Origin: Eunapius fragilis
Taxonomy: Eukaryota > Porifera > Demospongiae > Spongillida > Spongillidae
Length of the DNA: 64,000 bases
NCBI GenBank assembly: GCA_963681505.1
Contig: OY811979.1
Coordinates: 8,788,736-8,852,735, forward strand
Reading direction: 5' to 3'
Shown: in pieces, positions 46,965 to 59,099 of the stretch
Layout: the number at the start of each line of letters is the position of its first letter
Numbering within the stretch: position 1 is the stretch's first letter
Position numbers and translations under genes: made by a program
Notes under the pieces: model-generated
What the model saw: only the letters and a program-made list of their open reading frames with translations
What the model was told of the DNA's origin: nothing
Databases searched by the model: none

Positions 46965-48244
46965 CCTGGCTTCGCGTAATCAAAAGAAGAGATTTAAGCA
47001 ACGAGCGGAATACCTCCAAAAGCAAGACGAGAACAAAGCTAAAGCCCGAGCGCTCTACAAGGCCGATCCCGAAAAGAAGAAGGCCTCTGTACGCGACAGC
47101 TACAACGCAGATATTGAATCTAAGCGATCTGCTAAAAGGCGGTGATATAAAGAGGACCTTGAGGAGAACCGTGCTGCTAAAAGGCGGCGATATGAAGAGG
47201 ACCTCGAGGAGAACCGTGCTGCTAAAAGGCGGCGATATGAAGAGGACCTCGAGGGGAACCGCGGTGCTAACAGGCGGCGATATGAAGAGGACCTCGAGGG
47301 GAACCGCGCTGCTAACAGGCGGCGATATGAAGAGGACCTCGAGGAGAACCGTGCTGCTAAAAGGCGGCGATATGAAGAGGACCTCGAGGAGAACCGTGCT
47401 GCTAAAAGGCGGCGATATGAAGAGGACCTCGAGGAGAACCGTGCTGCTAAAAGGCGGCAATATGAAGAGGACCTCGAGGAGAACCATGCTGCTAAAAGGC
47501 GGCGATATGAAGAGGACCTCGAGGGGAACCGCGCTGCTAACAGGCAGAAATACGAGGACAATTCAGCTGCCATTAAAGCATCTAAAAGGAGTCGGTATTG
47601 GAATGACCCCGCTGTCCGATTGGCTAAATGTGCTTCCGAGAGGACGCGGTACCGCAGGGGTCACAGCACTACCACTATCACCCAAAGGTATGTTATGGCA
47701 TGTTGTATTAACATTAAAAAGCTGTGCATGCAACATTTGTAGAGCATAGTCTGGCGGTGTTTGGTCGGGCTTGTCACCCTTCTACCTGACCAAACGCGGT
47801 AGTAGGGCCCGCCCGACGATGTACAGCACGGATCAGCACAAAACCATTCACTTCACATCACTGTCATGTAAAGCATGCATGGTGACTCAACTGTGTGTAC
47901 AGTAATAGTGTCTATTGTTTTACTAATCTGATGTATAAAAAGGCTTCCTTATTTGAAGGCTTCCTTATCTGTCTAGCCATGTACATGTGTTGCAACTGTA
48001 TGAATATAATTACAGTTGCAAGGGCTGAGAACTATAGGTGAAATGACAATAACTGCAACCATATCCTGCTCCCATATAGCTACTCCTTGTATGAACCCAA
48101 ATCTCATGCACTAATGGAGTATAATGGTGGTCTTGAAAAAGCTATTCTTAGGGATAGTGAGCTTCTAAGTGAAGTAAATGATGCCTTTTGTAAGTCTCAT
48201 CCATTGCTAGCTCAAAAGGTTGTTACTAGATCTGCCACCATAAG
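46965..48244 (+). pseudogene. Basic-repeat protein gene of sponge-type transposons, remnant
   Basis: Exon 1 (to 47687, donor 'gtatgt') encodes 'NQKKRFKQRAEYLQKQD', then nine 15-residue units of the type 'RRRYEEDLEENRAAK' (45-bp DNA repeats, about 47135-47545), then 'SRYWNDPAVRLAKCASER'. Exon 2 (48080-48244) encodes 'EPKSHALMEYNGGLEKAILR' and 'KSHPLLAQKV'. The same order of parts occurs in a family of transposon-linked proteins I recall from sponges. An in-frame TGA at 47143-47145 (CGA to TGA, a CpG-type change) and an unresolved frame at the ATG near 46963 make this copy defective. The extremely basic/acidic repeat suggests nucleic-acid binding. It may be part of the CACTA element or an older nested insertion. 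Confidence 0.6.
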
Positions 48245-48726
48245 GTACTTCTACTCTCACATTTATGTAAAATCAGACATTCTGCCCACACTCATAACGC
48301 TGCAGACCTTGTCCACACTCACCTGAAAACATATCCTTATCAATCTACATGGTGCCATGTTATCCCAGATCTACATGCAGTCATGTAGTTCGCTTCCTGA
48401 GTTCCCACACTATCCAGCTTTACTTCATGTAGGCTACACCTCCATGTTTAGATTGGAGCATTTTCAAATTTGACCAATAAAATTTTAGCACATGCCGTTA
48501 ATATGATGGAATTGGACCAATAGAATTATAGCACAGTCTGCACACGTGTTAAGGCTTTGCAGGTATAAAAGTCAGTCATGCACCCGCTGAATTATAGTGC
48601 ACTTTGAAAAAAGAGGTAAGAATTTAATAATATACTCTATGTGGATTCACGTGTAAACTTGCTTGAAAAAAGAATTAGGTATAAAATTTAAAAATCATAC
48701 TCTCTGTCTCTGTCACATACATGTAG
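48245..48726. other. CACTA interior, no gene recognised
   Basis: Spacer with two copies of an 'attggaccaataaaattttagcac'-like word (about 48465-48535) and a TATA-like 'gtataaaag' (about 48563). Confidence 0.4.
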
Positions 48727-49239
48727 ATGGCAGCTGAAGACCTAACTGGTTTTTTTTATCAAGAGGGGTCGGAGGAGGAAGAGGATGACATACATCCTCC
48801 GACTCCTCCCCTTCACCCCGCCACCTCCAGAAGCCCCACCACTCCTACCACCACCAGCAGCAGCAGCGCTACCCCCGCCGGCACCACCAGCGCTGCCCCC
48901 GCCGGCACCACCAGCGCTGCCCCCACCGGCACCACCAGCGCTGCCCCCGCCGGCACCACCAGCGCTACCCCCCCCCCCCCCCCCCCCCTCTGGGCACCAC
49001 CAGCGCTACCCCCGCCGGCACCACCAGCGCTACCCCCCCCCCCCCCCCCCCCTCTGGGCACCACCAGCGCTACCCCCGCCGGCACCACCAGCGCTGCCCC
49101 CGCTACCACCGCCGCCTGTGCTCCCTCCCTGGCCTGCATGGCCACTGCCACCCTGACAGAACGCAGCATGGCAGGGAGGCCGAGGAGGAGGACGTCCCCG
49201 CAGGAGACGAGGGCGCGGGCGAGGACAACTAATAATTAA
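48727..49239 (+). CDS. Acidic and Ala/Thr/Pro-rich ORF with AT-hook-like tail
   Basis: ATG-to-TAA frame of 170 codons. It has an acidic N-terminus ('EGSEEEEDDIHPPTPP'), then repeats of 'AAPAGTTS' encoded by a 24-bp tandem unit with two poly-C runs of about 18-20 bases, then a basic tail containing 'GRPRRR', an AT-hook-like motif. Poly-C length changes would shift the frame, and other frames are also open, so coding status is uncertain. It lies inside the CACTA element. Confidence 0.3.
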   Translation: MAAEDLTGFFYQEGSEEEEDDIHPPTPPLHPATSRSPTTPTTTSSSSATPAGTTSAAPAGTTSAAPTGTTSAAPAGTTSATPPPPPPLWAPPALPPPAPPALPPPPPPPLGTTSATPAGTTSAAPATTAACAPSLACMATATLTERSMAGRPRRRTSPQETRARARTTNN

Positions 49240-49517
49240 TACTACAAATTCATATAATAATAATTATTATTATTAAAGTTATTTATTGAAAATGATACTA
49301 CATATACAGTTTTAAGCTACGCAATTTTACTAAACAAAAACAATACACTGGAACGGAGAAGGTGAGGAGACTAACATCCAGTTGCCATTGAACGGGACAG
49401 CAGAGCTCTGGCATTCGCTCTAACTAGGACCAGGTTTAACCTGCCATAGAGAGCCGAAGTGACCTGGGACTTGCAACAATTTGATCTAATTGCCTACGGT
49501 GAAAAAAAACCTATGAA

Positions 49518-49813
49518 ACAAGTAAATAAAAACATTCTCTAACGAGAGAGTTGTTGGTATATAGGATTGACCAATGGTGGTGTAAAAAGCACGGAAACAA
49601 GAGTGACAGAAATTTTACTCGAAAATTGAAATTGGCCTATATTTAGCACGCTCACAAAATAACAGCGCATGCCTGAGTAATGTGCTAAATATAGGCCAAT
49701 TTCAATTTTCGAGTAAAATTTCTGTCACTCTTGTTTCCGTGCTTTTTACACCACCATTGGTCAATCCTATATACCAACAACTCTCTCGTTAGAGAATGTT
49801 TTTATTTACTTGT
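49518..49813. mobile_element. Fold-back MITE nested in the CACTA element
   Basis: A near-perfect palindrome of about 296 bp with arms of about 135 bp, starting 'acaagtaaataaaaacattc' and ending with its complement. It is the best-preserved of the five copies in the window. It sits 29 bp from the stop codon of the minus-strand gene. Confidence 0.92.
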
Positions 49814-49842
49814 ATACATTAATGCACACACATGATAGAAAG

Positions 49843-51068
49843 CTAGCCACGAAGAGGGAGTTCCTTTACGGCCCACGCAGGAGCAGATGAAGGTGGTTGC
49901 CGAGTTGACGGAGCGCCATTGTACCGCTTGCGGCACATCTCCCTTGCTCTATTCGAGCTCTTTCGCTGGGCCTTTCGGTCCATGCTGGCAATTATCGAAT
50001 TCGCCCTGTCACTTCGCCAAGGAAGTGGACGAATTTTAAATATTGTTACTGGGAGCGCCTGGCGTTCATCTTCACTCCCAGCAGACTCCTGCCCTGTTTC
50101 TTCGGATGACATGTAGTCTACCGTGAGGATCTTCATCGCTTCACTTTTCTCTTCGGCAGTAATAGCCGTAGAAGTCGCGCAGGCGTTCATCCTGCTATGG
50201 GCTTTCTATAAATATCATATAGACTGACGTTGATAATAAATTCCAATATCATGACAATATGACTCACGTTGTGCTTTCGCTGGACCTTTCGCTGCCGCTT
50301 TTTTGATTCGTCCAACTTCCCCGCCAGTGCCATTTTGTCACGTCGCTTTAAGCTAGCGAAGTATATTCTTGCGGCTTCTACATGAATGATGCAGCGTATA
50401 TAAAAGATATTCTAATACCTGCATACATGGCATACTTCGGACAACAGCAGCGGGAAATTTGTCGCTTTGACAAGCAGTGACAAGTTCATCTGTCACACGC
50501 AGGTTGGCAATATCTGTAAAACTACGTATACCGCATTAGTACTGATGACCTGTGTGATTGATGCATGCACATGCATGCGGTACCTTTGGGATGTATTCCA
50601 CTCCATAGGATTGTCTATCTGATGGCGCAGGTGTTTCACAGTGCTATGGATTGCAGACTGTAAATATAAATGCAGATAAGGGGTGTTATTTAATACATAA
50701 TGATGATGGCACGAAATAGCGTACCGACAATTCCTTGGAAATCTTTTTCTCCTTCGGGGACTCTGCTGCTGCGGCGGCTGCCGATGAGGAAGGTGTTAAG
50801 CTCCTTAGCTCCGCGATCTGGTCCTGCAAACTTTTCAGGGAATCGAGGATTTTATCTTGGCAGGTAGTATTGTCCGATTGCAATCCAGCGGTAGCGGGAG
50901 ACCCTCCTAATATGCATGCATATCATAGTGTAGATGCATACGTTTTCAGTGATTTGTATGTACATTGTATTATTATATGGCATATAGATTACCAGAGCGA
51001 GGTACAATAGGCCGATGAGGGAATAAAGATGAATTCACACGACTGGGAGTGACGAACGGCGACGACAT
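49843..51068 (-). CDS. CACTA-encoded second protein, six exons, 296 aa
   Basis: All six exons join in frame with GT-AG borders: 50993-51068 (ATG, 'MSSPFVTPSRVNSS'), 50725-50906 (coiled-coil-like 'ILDSLKSLQDQIAELRSL', then poly-Ala), 50584-50657 ('HSTVKHLRHQID'), 50436-50521 ('DIANLRVTDELVTACQ'), 50268-50377 ('AARIYFASLKRRDK' and a Lys/Arg-rich stretch) and 49843-50205 ('VDYMSSEETG', 'RPLPWRSDRANSII', 'RYNGAPSTRQPP'). The order 'RYF/IYF..LKRR', basic stretch, 'YMS.EE', 'PLPWRS', 'PS.R..P' is a pattern I recall from proteins paired with Tnp2-like transposases in invertebrates. By position it is analogous to the En/Spm accessory protein that binds subterminal repeats; that role is inference. The gene appears intact and shares a 150-bp promoter region with the transposase. 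Confidence 0.75.
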
Positions 51069-51218
51069 TCTTGATACAGACTTCAAAGTACGACAGAAGC
51101 AATGAATGGACAGATGCTGCAAATGCTATCTTGGCGCAAATAAGAGATTTCTATTCCCATTGGTCGGCGCGTGTTTGCATGACGTCATTGCTGAACATTA
51201 AACCAATTCAAAGTGAGA
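51069..51218. promoter_or_regulatory. Divergent promoter region of the two CACTA genes
   Basis: 150 bp separate the start codons of the minus-strand gene (51068) and the plus-strand transposase (51219). It contains 'tgacgtcattg' (CRE-like, 51180) and 'cattggtc' (CCAAT-type in reverse, about 51157). No TATA box is obvious. Function is inferred from position. Confidence 0.5.
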
Positions 51219-54200
51219 ATGCCTCGTAACCGTCGTTATTGTCCACACTGTCGTGAAACAGTCTCCTCAAATACGTACCTGAAGCATAGAAGGCTTTATT
51301 TCAACTCATCGTCGAATTCGTGGGCAATACAAAATCTATTAGCGGCAGCTACATCCGATGAGAGCGATTTGGACAACGAGCAGTTTTCAAATAGAAGCAG
51401 ATATAGTGATTCAGATGAATTTTCAAATGGAAGCAGATATGATTCAGACGAAGCAGCAGGTAAAGGCTGCTTTTTAAAATTCGCCCCGCTTGATGCATGC
51501 AATGTATATGCGATCTGCGAATCATTAACTGATTGCATGACTGAATTCTATTATTGCACACTATATAGATACGCAAGATAATCAGGATGAAGAAATTGGA
51601 GAACAAGAAAAAGGCTACGAAGAGGAAGAAATAATAGATGATGGAGAAATGTGGGATGACCAAGCTGCAGACATTGACGAGGATATTCAAGGTAATAGCA
51701 CTTCAGATCTCCCTCCCAGTAACGTTATGCCGATGGCTCAGGATTTAGTAGAAGAATCAATTTCAAGGAAAGCAAATGCAGTAACAATCTGTTTTCTAAC
51801 CATTCTGCTGAAATGGTTTTGTCGGTACAATATTGGAATTAACGCCATCAACACCTTGCTAATTATTTTGCATTTCTACTTTTTAATCTTAAAACAGTTT
51901 TCCCCACTATTAGCCTCAATATCATTCATCTTTCCTAAATCTTTGCGAAGCTTACAAAATATTCTTCGTGTTAATAGAAATAGTTTTATAAAGTTTATTG
52001 TATGTCCTGAATGTCACTCCATATATAATCTAGACAATTTACTCACAAGTGTCGAAAACGTTTGCACATATTGCGAGTACCCACAGCATCCTCATCGAGC
52101 TCGTAGAAAACCATGTGGCACAAAATTGGTGGCTAAAATAAAACTAAAGGATGGATCATTGAAAGTGTATCCCCATAAAATGTATTGTTATAAATCTCTT
52201 GCAGAATCATTGAAATTGCTTTTTAGTCGTCCAGGTGTACTGTCAGCATGTGAAAAATGGAGGCAAAGAACTATCCCTAGCAATGCATTGCACGACATAT
52301 ACGATGGTAGAGTGTGGAAGAAGTTCATGCATGTAAATAACACTCCATTTTTAGCTGCTCCTAATAATATAGGACTAATGCTGAATGTGGATTGGTTCAA
52401 CCCTTACAAACACTCCCCTTATAGTGTTGGTGTTATTTATTTAGTTATTCTAAATCTGCCAAGATCAATGCGGTTTAAAAAAGAAAACATCATTTTAGTT
52501 GGTTTAATACCAGGTCCACATGAGCCTTCGTTGCATATTAATACATATCTTGATCCACTTGTTGAAGAGTTGAACACTTTATGGAAAAATGGAATTCAGA
52601 TACAATCACCAGATGCACATAACCCCATCACTTTAAGAGCTGCTTTGCTTTGTGTAGCCTGTGACACACCAGCAACTAGAAAGGTGTGTGGATTTTATGG
52701 TCACATGGCAAAATGTGGTTGCTCAAAGTGCACAAAAGTTTTTGAGACCAACCCAGAAAATGGGGTGATGTGCTATGGTGGTGGTTTCAATACAGTTTCG
52801 GCCCCACGCAAAGAGGAAGACCATCGTGCACAAGCCTTTTTAAGCCAACAGCAAGTCAGCAATGCTGCTAAACAAAGAGTTGAGTCGCTGAGTGGGTCAA
52901 GGTTTACATCTTTGATGCACTTGGAATACTTCGATTGTATAAGGTTCCACATCATTGATGCCATGCATAACCTTTTTTTGGGTACTGCAAAACATGTAAT
53001 GAAAAATATATGGTTAAATGAAGATTCCCCTATTATCCCAAAAAATCGCCATACCATTTTACAATCAAAAGTGGATAAATGTGCATTTCCGTCATCATTA
53101 GGAAGAATACCACATAAAATTGCTTCAGGATTTAGTTCATTTACAGCAGATGAATGGAAAATGTGGACAATGACCCTCTCAATGTATGTGCTGGATGGTG
53201 AGCTAGAGCAGACACACTTAAATTGTTGGCATCTTTTTGTTCAAGCATGTCAAATGCTAGTGTCACCAATGCTAACAATTGAAGAAGCAGAACAAGGTCA
53301 TGACCTACTAGTTAAATTCTGCATTGAATTTGAGACATTGTATGGCATAGAGAAAGTCACTCCAAATATGCATATGCATACACATCTAGTTGAATGCATT
53401 ATGGATTATGGGCCTGTGTATGCATTCTGGCTTTTTTCATTTGAAAGGTATAACGGTATACTGGGTAACTATCGAACCAATAACCGGTCAGTGGAAGTTC
53501 AGTTCATGCAACACTTCATGCATGATGTACAGGTTGACAATCTGAATATTCCCGTAGAGTGCTTGAATGTACAAACGACAACAATGCAACAATTGTTCAA
53601 CAAAGATTTAAGCACTGGTACATTAAATGATATGAGCTCAGAACATGGCATGGAGTATTGGGCAGTTATTACTTCCACAAAACTGTCAGTTCATGATGTG
53701 CCCACCAACATTTGGTCCATCAGTGCTCACTATTGTCTATCAGGGGCTGCATCAGAGCACTATCTTGATGAAGACAGTACACTGTATTTGGCCAACACCT
53801 ATCAAGTGATGTACAAACAGGATGTTATCAACACAAGTATTTCATTTCGTGCAATGTCATATACATACATCAAGAACGGAAACACAGTGTATGGATCAAT
53901 CGGGAGCCGTTCCAAAAGATCATGCTACATCCTCGCAGCATGGTGTGGTAAAGATGGTCACGTGGACATAAGTACAACAGAACTTCGTCCAGGTCAGGTT
54001 ATGTATTATTTTCAGCACAACTATACCATGACTGGAAACACAAAATCTTACATTTTTGCGTTTGTTAAATGGTACCAACGTCACCAATGTCATCATCCTC
54101 AATCACGCCAGGTGTGGTGCTCTAATTTGTATGAACCATTTGGCCCAGCATCATTCTTACCAGTACAAAGAATACACTCACAGTTTGTTGCAGCAAGTAC

Positions 54201-54261
54201 AAAGCTAAATGATGAAAACGTTCTATATATCTGCCCACTACAACAGAAGGTTTTTTTATAA
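51219..54261 (+). CDS. CACTA Tnp2-type transposase, two exons, 977 aa, intact
   Basis: Exons 51219-51459 and 51569-54261 join in frame (phase 1) through donor 'gtaaag' and acceptor 'tatatag'. The protein begins with a Cys/His motif ('RYCPHCRETVSSNTYLKHRR'), then an acidic linker, a hydrophobic helix region (about residues 150-215) and a second Cys cluster ('VCPECH', 'CTYCEYPQHPHR'). The transposase domain follows: 'GLMLNVDWFNPYKHSPYSVG' (Asp355), 'GLIPGPHEPSLHINTYLDPL', 'LLCVACDTPATRKVCGF' (Asp446), a Cys motif 'CGCSKC', 'IIDAMHNLFLGTAKH', and 'YAFWLFSFERYNGILGNY' (Glu706). Asp355, Asp446 and Glu706 are the proposed DDE triad by position in conserved blocks. No stop or frame break is seen, so the element may still be mobile. 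Confidence 0.9.
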
Positions 54262-54576
54262 CAAAACATGTGACAATGTACACTCTAATGACTATTGATT
54301 GCAATTATGTATTTCATGATTGTAAAGCCATCACCAATATATTACTCAAATTGAGTGAATGATTACTTGTGAAGTGAGAGTAATACATAGATGAACAAGG
54401 CTTTAAAAAGGGGAGGAGCTATTGGTACTAGGCCCTTCCATATATGGGGTTAAACATAACTCATGTACATGTAGACATGTACATCATTTGTTTATAAACA
54501 CGGCAGCTGGACTTTTACACATCTAGCTCACTTGACTCTGAACATTAGTAAGTCCATACCCACCATTTAAAAAACG
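54262..54576. other. Spacer between transposase and satellite array
   Basis: AT-rich; contains 'acatgtacatgtag'-like words. No gene. Confidence 0.5.
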
Positions 54577-57500
54577 GTCCAGAGGACTCACCGTGCATCG
54601 CCAAGATGTCAGAAGCATCAAGCTCTCTTAGGTAACCATCCTGGTCACCCTGTAACAGAGGCAGCACATGACCTCAAACCACCTGTGAGATATTCTAATT
54701 AGTTTGTGCGCACGATACAAATAAACATGTCCAGAGGACTCACCATGTATCGCCAAGATGGCAGAAGCATCAAGCTCTCTTAGGTAACCATCCTGGTCAC
54801 CCTGTAACAGAGGCAGCACATGACCTCAAACCACCTGTGAGATATTCCAATTAGTTTGTGCGCACCACACAAATAAACATGTCCAGAGGACTCACCATGT
54901 ATCGCCAAGATGGCAGAAGCATCAAGCTCTCTTAGGTAACCATCCTGGTCACCCTGTAACAGAGGCAGCACATGACCTCAAACCACCTGTGAGATATTCT
55001 AATTAGTTTGTGCGCACCACACAAATAAACATGTCCAGAGGACTCACCATGTATCGCCAAGATGGCAGAAGCATCAAGCTCTCTTAGGTAACCATCCTGG
55101 TCACCCTGTAACAGAGGCAGCACATGACCTCAAACCACCTGTGAGATATTCCAATTAGTTTGTGCGCACCACACAAATAAACATGTCCAGAGGACTCACC
55201 ATGTATCGCCAAGATGGCAGAAGCATCAAGCTCTCTTAGGTAACCATCCTGGTCACCCTGTAACAGAGGCAGCACATGACCTCAAACCACCTGTGAGATA
55301 TTCTAATTAGTTTGTGCGCACCTTACAAATAAACATGTCCAGAGGACTCACCATGTATCGCCAAGATGGCAGAAGCATCAAGCTCTCTTAGGTAACCATC
55401 CTGGTCACCCTGTAACAGAGGCAGCACATGACCTCAAACCACCTGTGAGATATTCCAATTAGTTTGTGCGCACCTTACAAATAAACATGTCCAGAGGACT
55501 CACCATGTATCGCCAAGATGGCAGAAGCATCAAGCTCTCTTAGGTAACCATCCTGGTCACCCTGTAACAGAGGCAGCACATGACCTCAAACCACCTGTGA
55601 GATATTCCAATTAGTTTGTGCGCACCACACAAATAAACATGTCCAGAGGACTCACCATGTATCGCCAAGATGGCAGAAGCATCAAGCTCTCTTAGGTAAC
55701 CATCCTGGTCACCCTGTAACAGAGGCAGCACATGACCTCAAACCACCTGTGAGATATCCTAATTAGTTTGTGCACACGATACAAATAAACATGTCCAGAG
55801 GACTCACCACGTATCGCCAAGACCTCAGAAGCATCAAGCTCTCTTAGGTAACCATCCTGGTCACCCTGTAACAGAGGCAGCACATGACCTCAAACCACCT
55901 GTGAGATATTCCAATTAGTTTGTGCACACGATACAAATAAACATGTCCAGAGGACTCACCATGTATCGCCAAGATGGCAGAAGCATCAAGCTCTCTTAGG
56001 TAACCATCCTGGTCACCCTGTAACAGAGGCAGCACATGACCTCAAACCACCTGTGAGATATTCCAATTAGTTTGTGCGCACCACACAAATAAACATGTCC
56101 AGAGGACTCACCATGTATCGCCAAGATGGCAGAAGCATCAAGCTCTCTTAGGTAACCATCCTGGTCACCCTGTAACAGAGGCAGCACATGACCTCAAACC
56201 ACCTGTGAGATATCCTAATTAGTTTGTGCACACGATACAAATAAACATGTCCAGAGGACTCACCACGTATCGCCAAGACCTCAGAAGCATCAAGCTCTCT
56301 TAGGTAACCATCCTGGTCACCCTGTAACAGAGGCAGCACATGACCTCAAACCACCTGTGAGATATTCCAATTAGTTTGTGCACACGATACAAATAAACAT
56401 GTCCAGAGGACTCACCATGTATCGCCAAGATGGCAGAAGCATCAAGCTCTCTTAGGTAACCATCCTGGTCACCCTGTAACAGAGGCAGCACATGACCTCA
56501 AACCACCTGTGAGATATTCCAATTAGTTTGTGCACACGATACAAATAAACATGTCCAGAGGACTCACCATGTATCGCCAAGATGGCAGAAGCATCAAGCT
56601 CTCTTAGGTAACCATCCTGGTCACCCTGTAACAGAGGCAGCACATGACCTCAAACCACCTGTGAGATATCCTAAATAGTTTGTGCACACGATACAAATGA
56701 ACATGTCCAGAGGACTCACCACGTATCGCCAAGACCTCAGAAGCATCAAGCTCTCTTAGGTAACCATCCTGGTCACCCTGTAACAGAGGCAGCACATGAC
56801 CTCAAACCACCTGTGAGATATTCCAATTAGTTTGTGCACACGATACAAATAAACATGTCCAGAGGACTCACCATGTATCGCCAAGATGGCAGAAGCATCA
56901 AGCTCTCTTAGGTAACCATCCTGGTCACCCTGTAACAGAGGCAGCACATGACCTCAAACCACCTGTGAGATATTCCAATTAGTTTGTGCACACGATACAA
57001 ATAAACATGTCCAGAGGACTCACCATGTATCGCCAAGATGGCAGAAGCATCAAGCTCTCTTAGGTAACCATCCTGGTCACCCTGTAACAGAGGCAGCACA
57101 TGACCTCAAACCACCTGTGAGATATCCTAAATAGTTTGTGCACACGATACAAATGAACATGTCCAGAGGACTCACCACGTATCGCCAAGACCTCAGAAGC
57201 ATCAAGCTCTCTTAGGTAACCATCCTGGTCACCCTGTAACAGAGGCAGCACATGACCTCAAACCACCTGTGAGATATTCCAATTAGTTTGTGCGCACCAC
57301 ACAAATAAACATGTCCAGAGGACTCACCATGTATCGCCAAGATGGCAGAAGCATCAAGCTCTCTTAGGTAACCATCCTGGTCACCCTGTAACAGAGGCAG
57401 CACATGACCTCAAACCACCTGTGAGATATTCTAATTAGTTTGTGCGCACCACACAAATAAACATGTCCAGAGGACTCACCATGTATCGCCAAGATGTCAG

Positions 57501-58912
57501 AAGCATCAAGCTCTCTTAGGTAACCATCCTGGTCACCCTGTAACAGAGGCAGCACATGACCTCAAACCACCTGTGAGATATTCCAATTAGTTTGTGCGCA
57601 CCTTACAAATAAACATGTCCAGAGGACTCACCATGTATCGCCAAGATGGCAGAAGCATCAAGCTCTCTTAGGTAACCATCCTGGTCACCCTGTAACAGAG
57701 GCAGCACATGACCTCAAACCACCTGTGAGATATTCCAATTAGTTTGTGCGCACCACACAAATAAACATGTCCAGAGGACTCACCATGTATCGCCAAGATG
57801 GCAGAAGCATCAAGCTCTCTTAGGTAACCATCCTGGTCACCCTGTAACAGAGGCAGCACATGACCTCAAACCACCTGTGAGATATTCTAATTAGTTTGTG
57901 CACACGATACAAATAAACATGTCCAGAGGACTCACCATGTATCGCCAAGATGTCAGAAGCATCAAGCTCTCTTAGGTAACCATCCTGGTCACCCTGTAAC
58001 AGAGGCAGCACATGACCTCAAACCACCTGTGAGATATTCTAATTAGTTTGTGCACACGATACAAATAAACATGTCCAGAGGACTCACCATGTATCGCCAA
58101 GATGTCAGAAGCATCAAGCTCTCTTAGGTAACCATCCTGGTCACCCTGTAACAGAGGCAGCACATGACCTCAAACCACCTGTGAGATATTCCAATTAGTT
58201 TGTGCGCACCTTACAAATAAACATGTCCAGAGGACTCACCATGTATCGCCAAGATGGCAGAAGCATCAAGCTCTCTTAGGTAACCACCCTGGTCACCCTG
58301 TAACAGAGGCAGCACATGACCTCAAACCACCTGTGAGATATTCCAATTAGTTTGTGCGCACCTTACAAATAAACATGTCCAGAGGACTCACCATGTATCG
58401 CCAAGATGTCAGAAGCATCAAGCCCTCTTAGGTAACCATCCTGGTCACCCTGTAACAGAGGCAGCACATGACCTCAAACCACCTGTGAGATATTCCAATT
58501 AGTTTGTGCGCACCTTACAAATAAACATGTCCAGAGGACTCACCATGTATCGCCAAGATGTCAGAAGCATCAAGCCCTCTTAGGTAACCATCCTGGTCAC
58601 CCTGTAACAGAGGCAGCACATGACCTCAAACCACCTGTGAGATATTCCAATTAGTTTGTGCGCACCTTACAAATAAACATGTCCAGAGGACTCACCATGT
58701 ATCGCCAAGATGTCAGAAGCATCAAGCCCTCTTAGGTAACCATCCTGGTCACCCTGTAACAGAGGCAGCACATGACCTCAAACCACCTGTGAGATATTCT
58801 AATTAGTTTGTGCACACGATACAAATAAACATGTCCAGAGGACTCACCGTGTATCGCCAAGATGTCAGAAGCATCAAGCTCTCTTAGGTAACCCTCCTGG
58901 TCATCCTGTAAC
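54577..58912. repeat. 152-bp satellite, 29 copies, nearly every unit carrying a spliceable 58-nt exon
   Basis: The same word ('ccaagatg.cagaagcatc') recurs from 54601 to 58857, a distance of exactly 28 x 152 bp, so there is no net insertion or deletion. On the minus strand each unit holds an acceptor 'ctgttacag', a 58-nt exon coding 'GDQDGYLRELDASAILAIH' and a 'gtgagt' donor. Variants of the exon read 'DASEVL' or 'DASDIL'. The 'EVL' units start a strict three-unit pattern between about 55800 and 57200 (spacing 456 bp, four times). The first and last units are the most divergent. In the last unit the minus strand is open upstream to an ATG at 59076 ('MMLSSRVIRSLIKLY'), which could be a first exon. 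Splicing all units in series would hit a stop in the second one, so at most one unit per transcript could be used. Confidence 0.95.
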
Positions 58913-59099
58913 GGAGGTTTGCAATTGCAAATTATAGAAGCTCCAAGCGTGCGCGAGCATACTCTGTGTGTGCGTGTATTTTCGCGCGCAAGGCTTTCAT
59001 TCAATGAATTCAACTTGCATCGATTCGCGCAGTATAATTTGATCAGAGATCTTATGACACGAGACGACAGCATCAAATCGTAGACTGTAGACTGTAGAC

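Noticed and set aside
47114-47749. A 211-codon frame 'KGGDMKRTSRRTVLL...'
   Set aside because: It is the out-of-frame shadow of the 45-bp repeat; the related-family frame is 'RRRYEEDLEENRAAK'.
51219-54261. Kyakuja-Dileera-Zisupton (KDZ) assignment for the transposase
   Set aside because: Block order ('VDWFNPY', 'IPGPHEP', 'CDTPATRK', 'FERYNGILG'), 3-bp duplication and CACT ends all point to CACTA/Tnp2.
54628-58163. A ladder of 63-codon minus-strand frames every 152 bp
   Set aside because: Each frame crosses a clear acceptor and donor and simply repeats with the satellite. The spliceable 58-nt exon is the better description.
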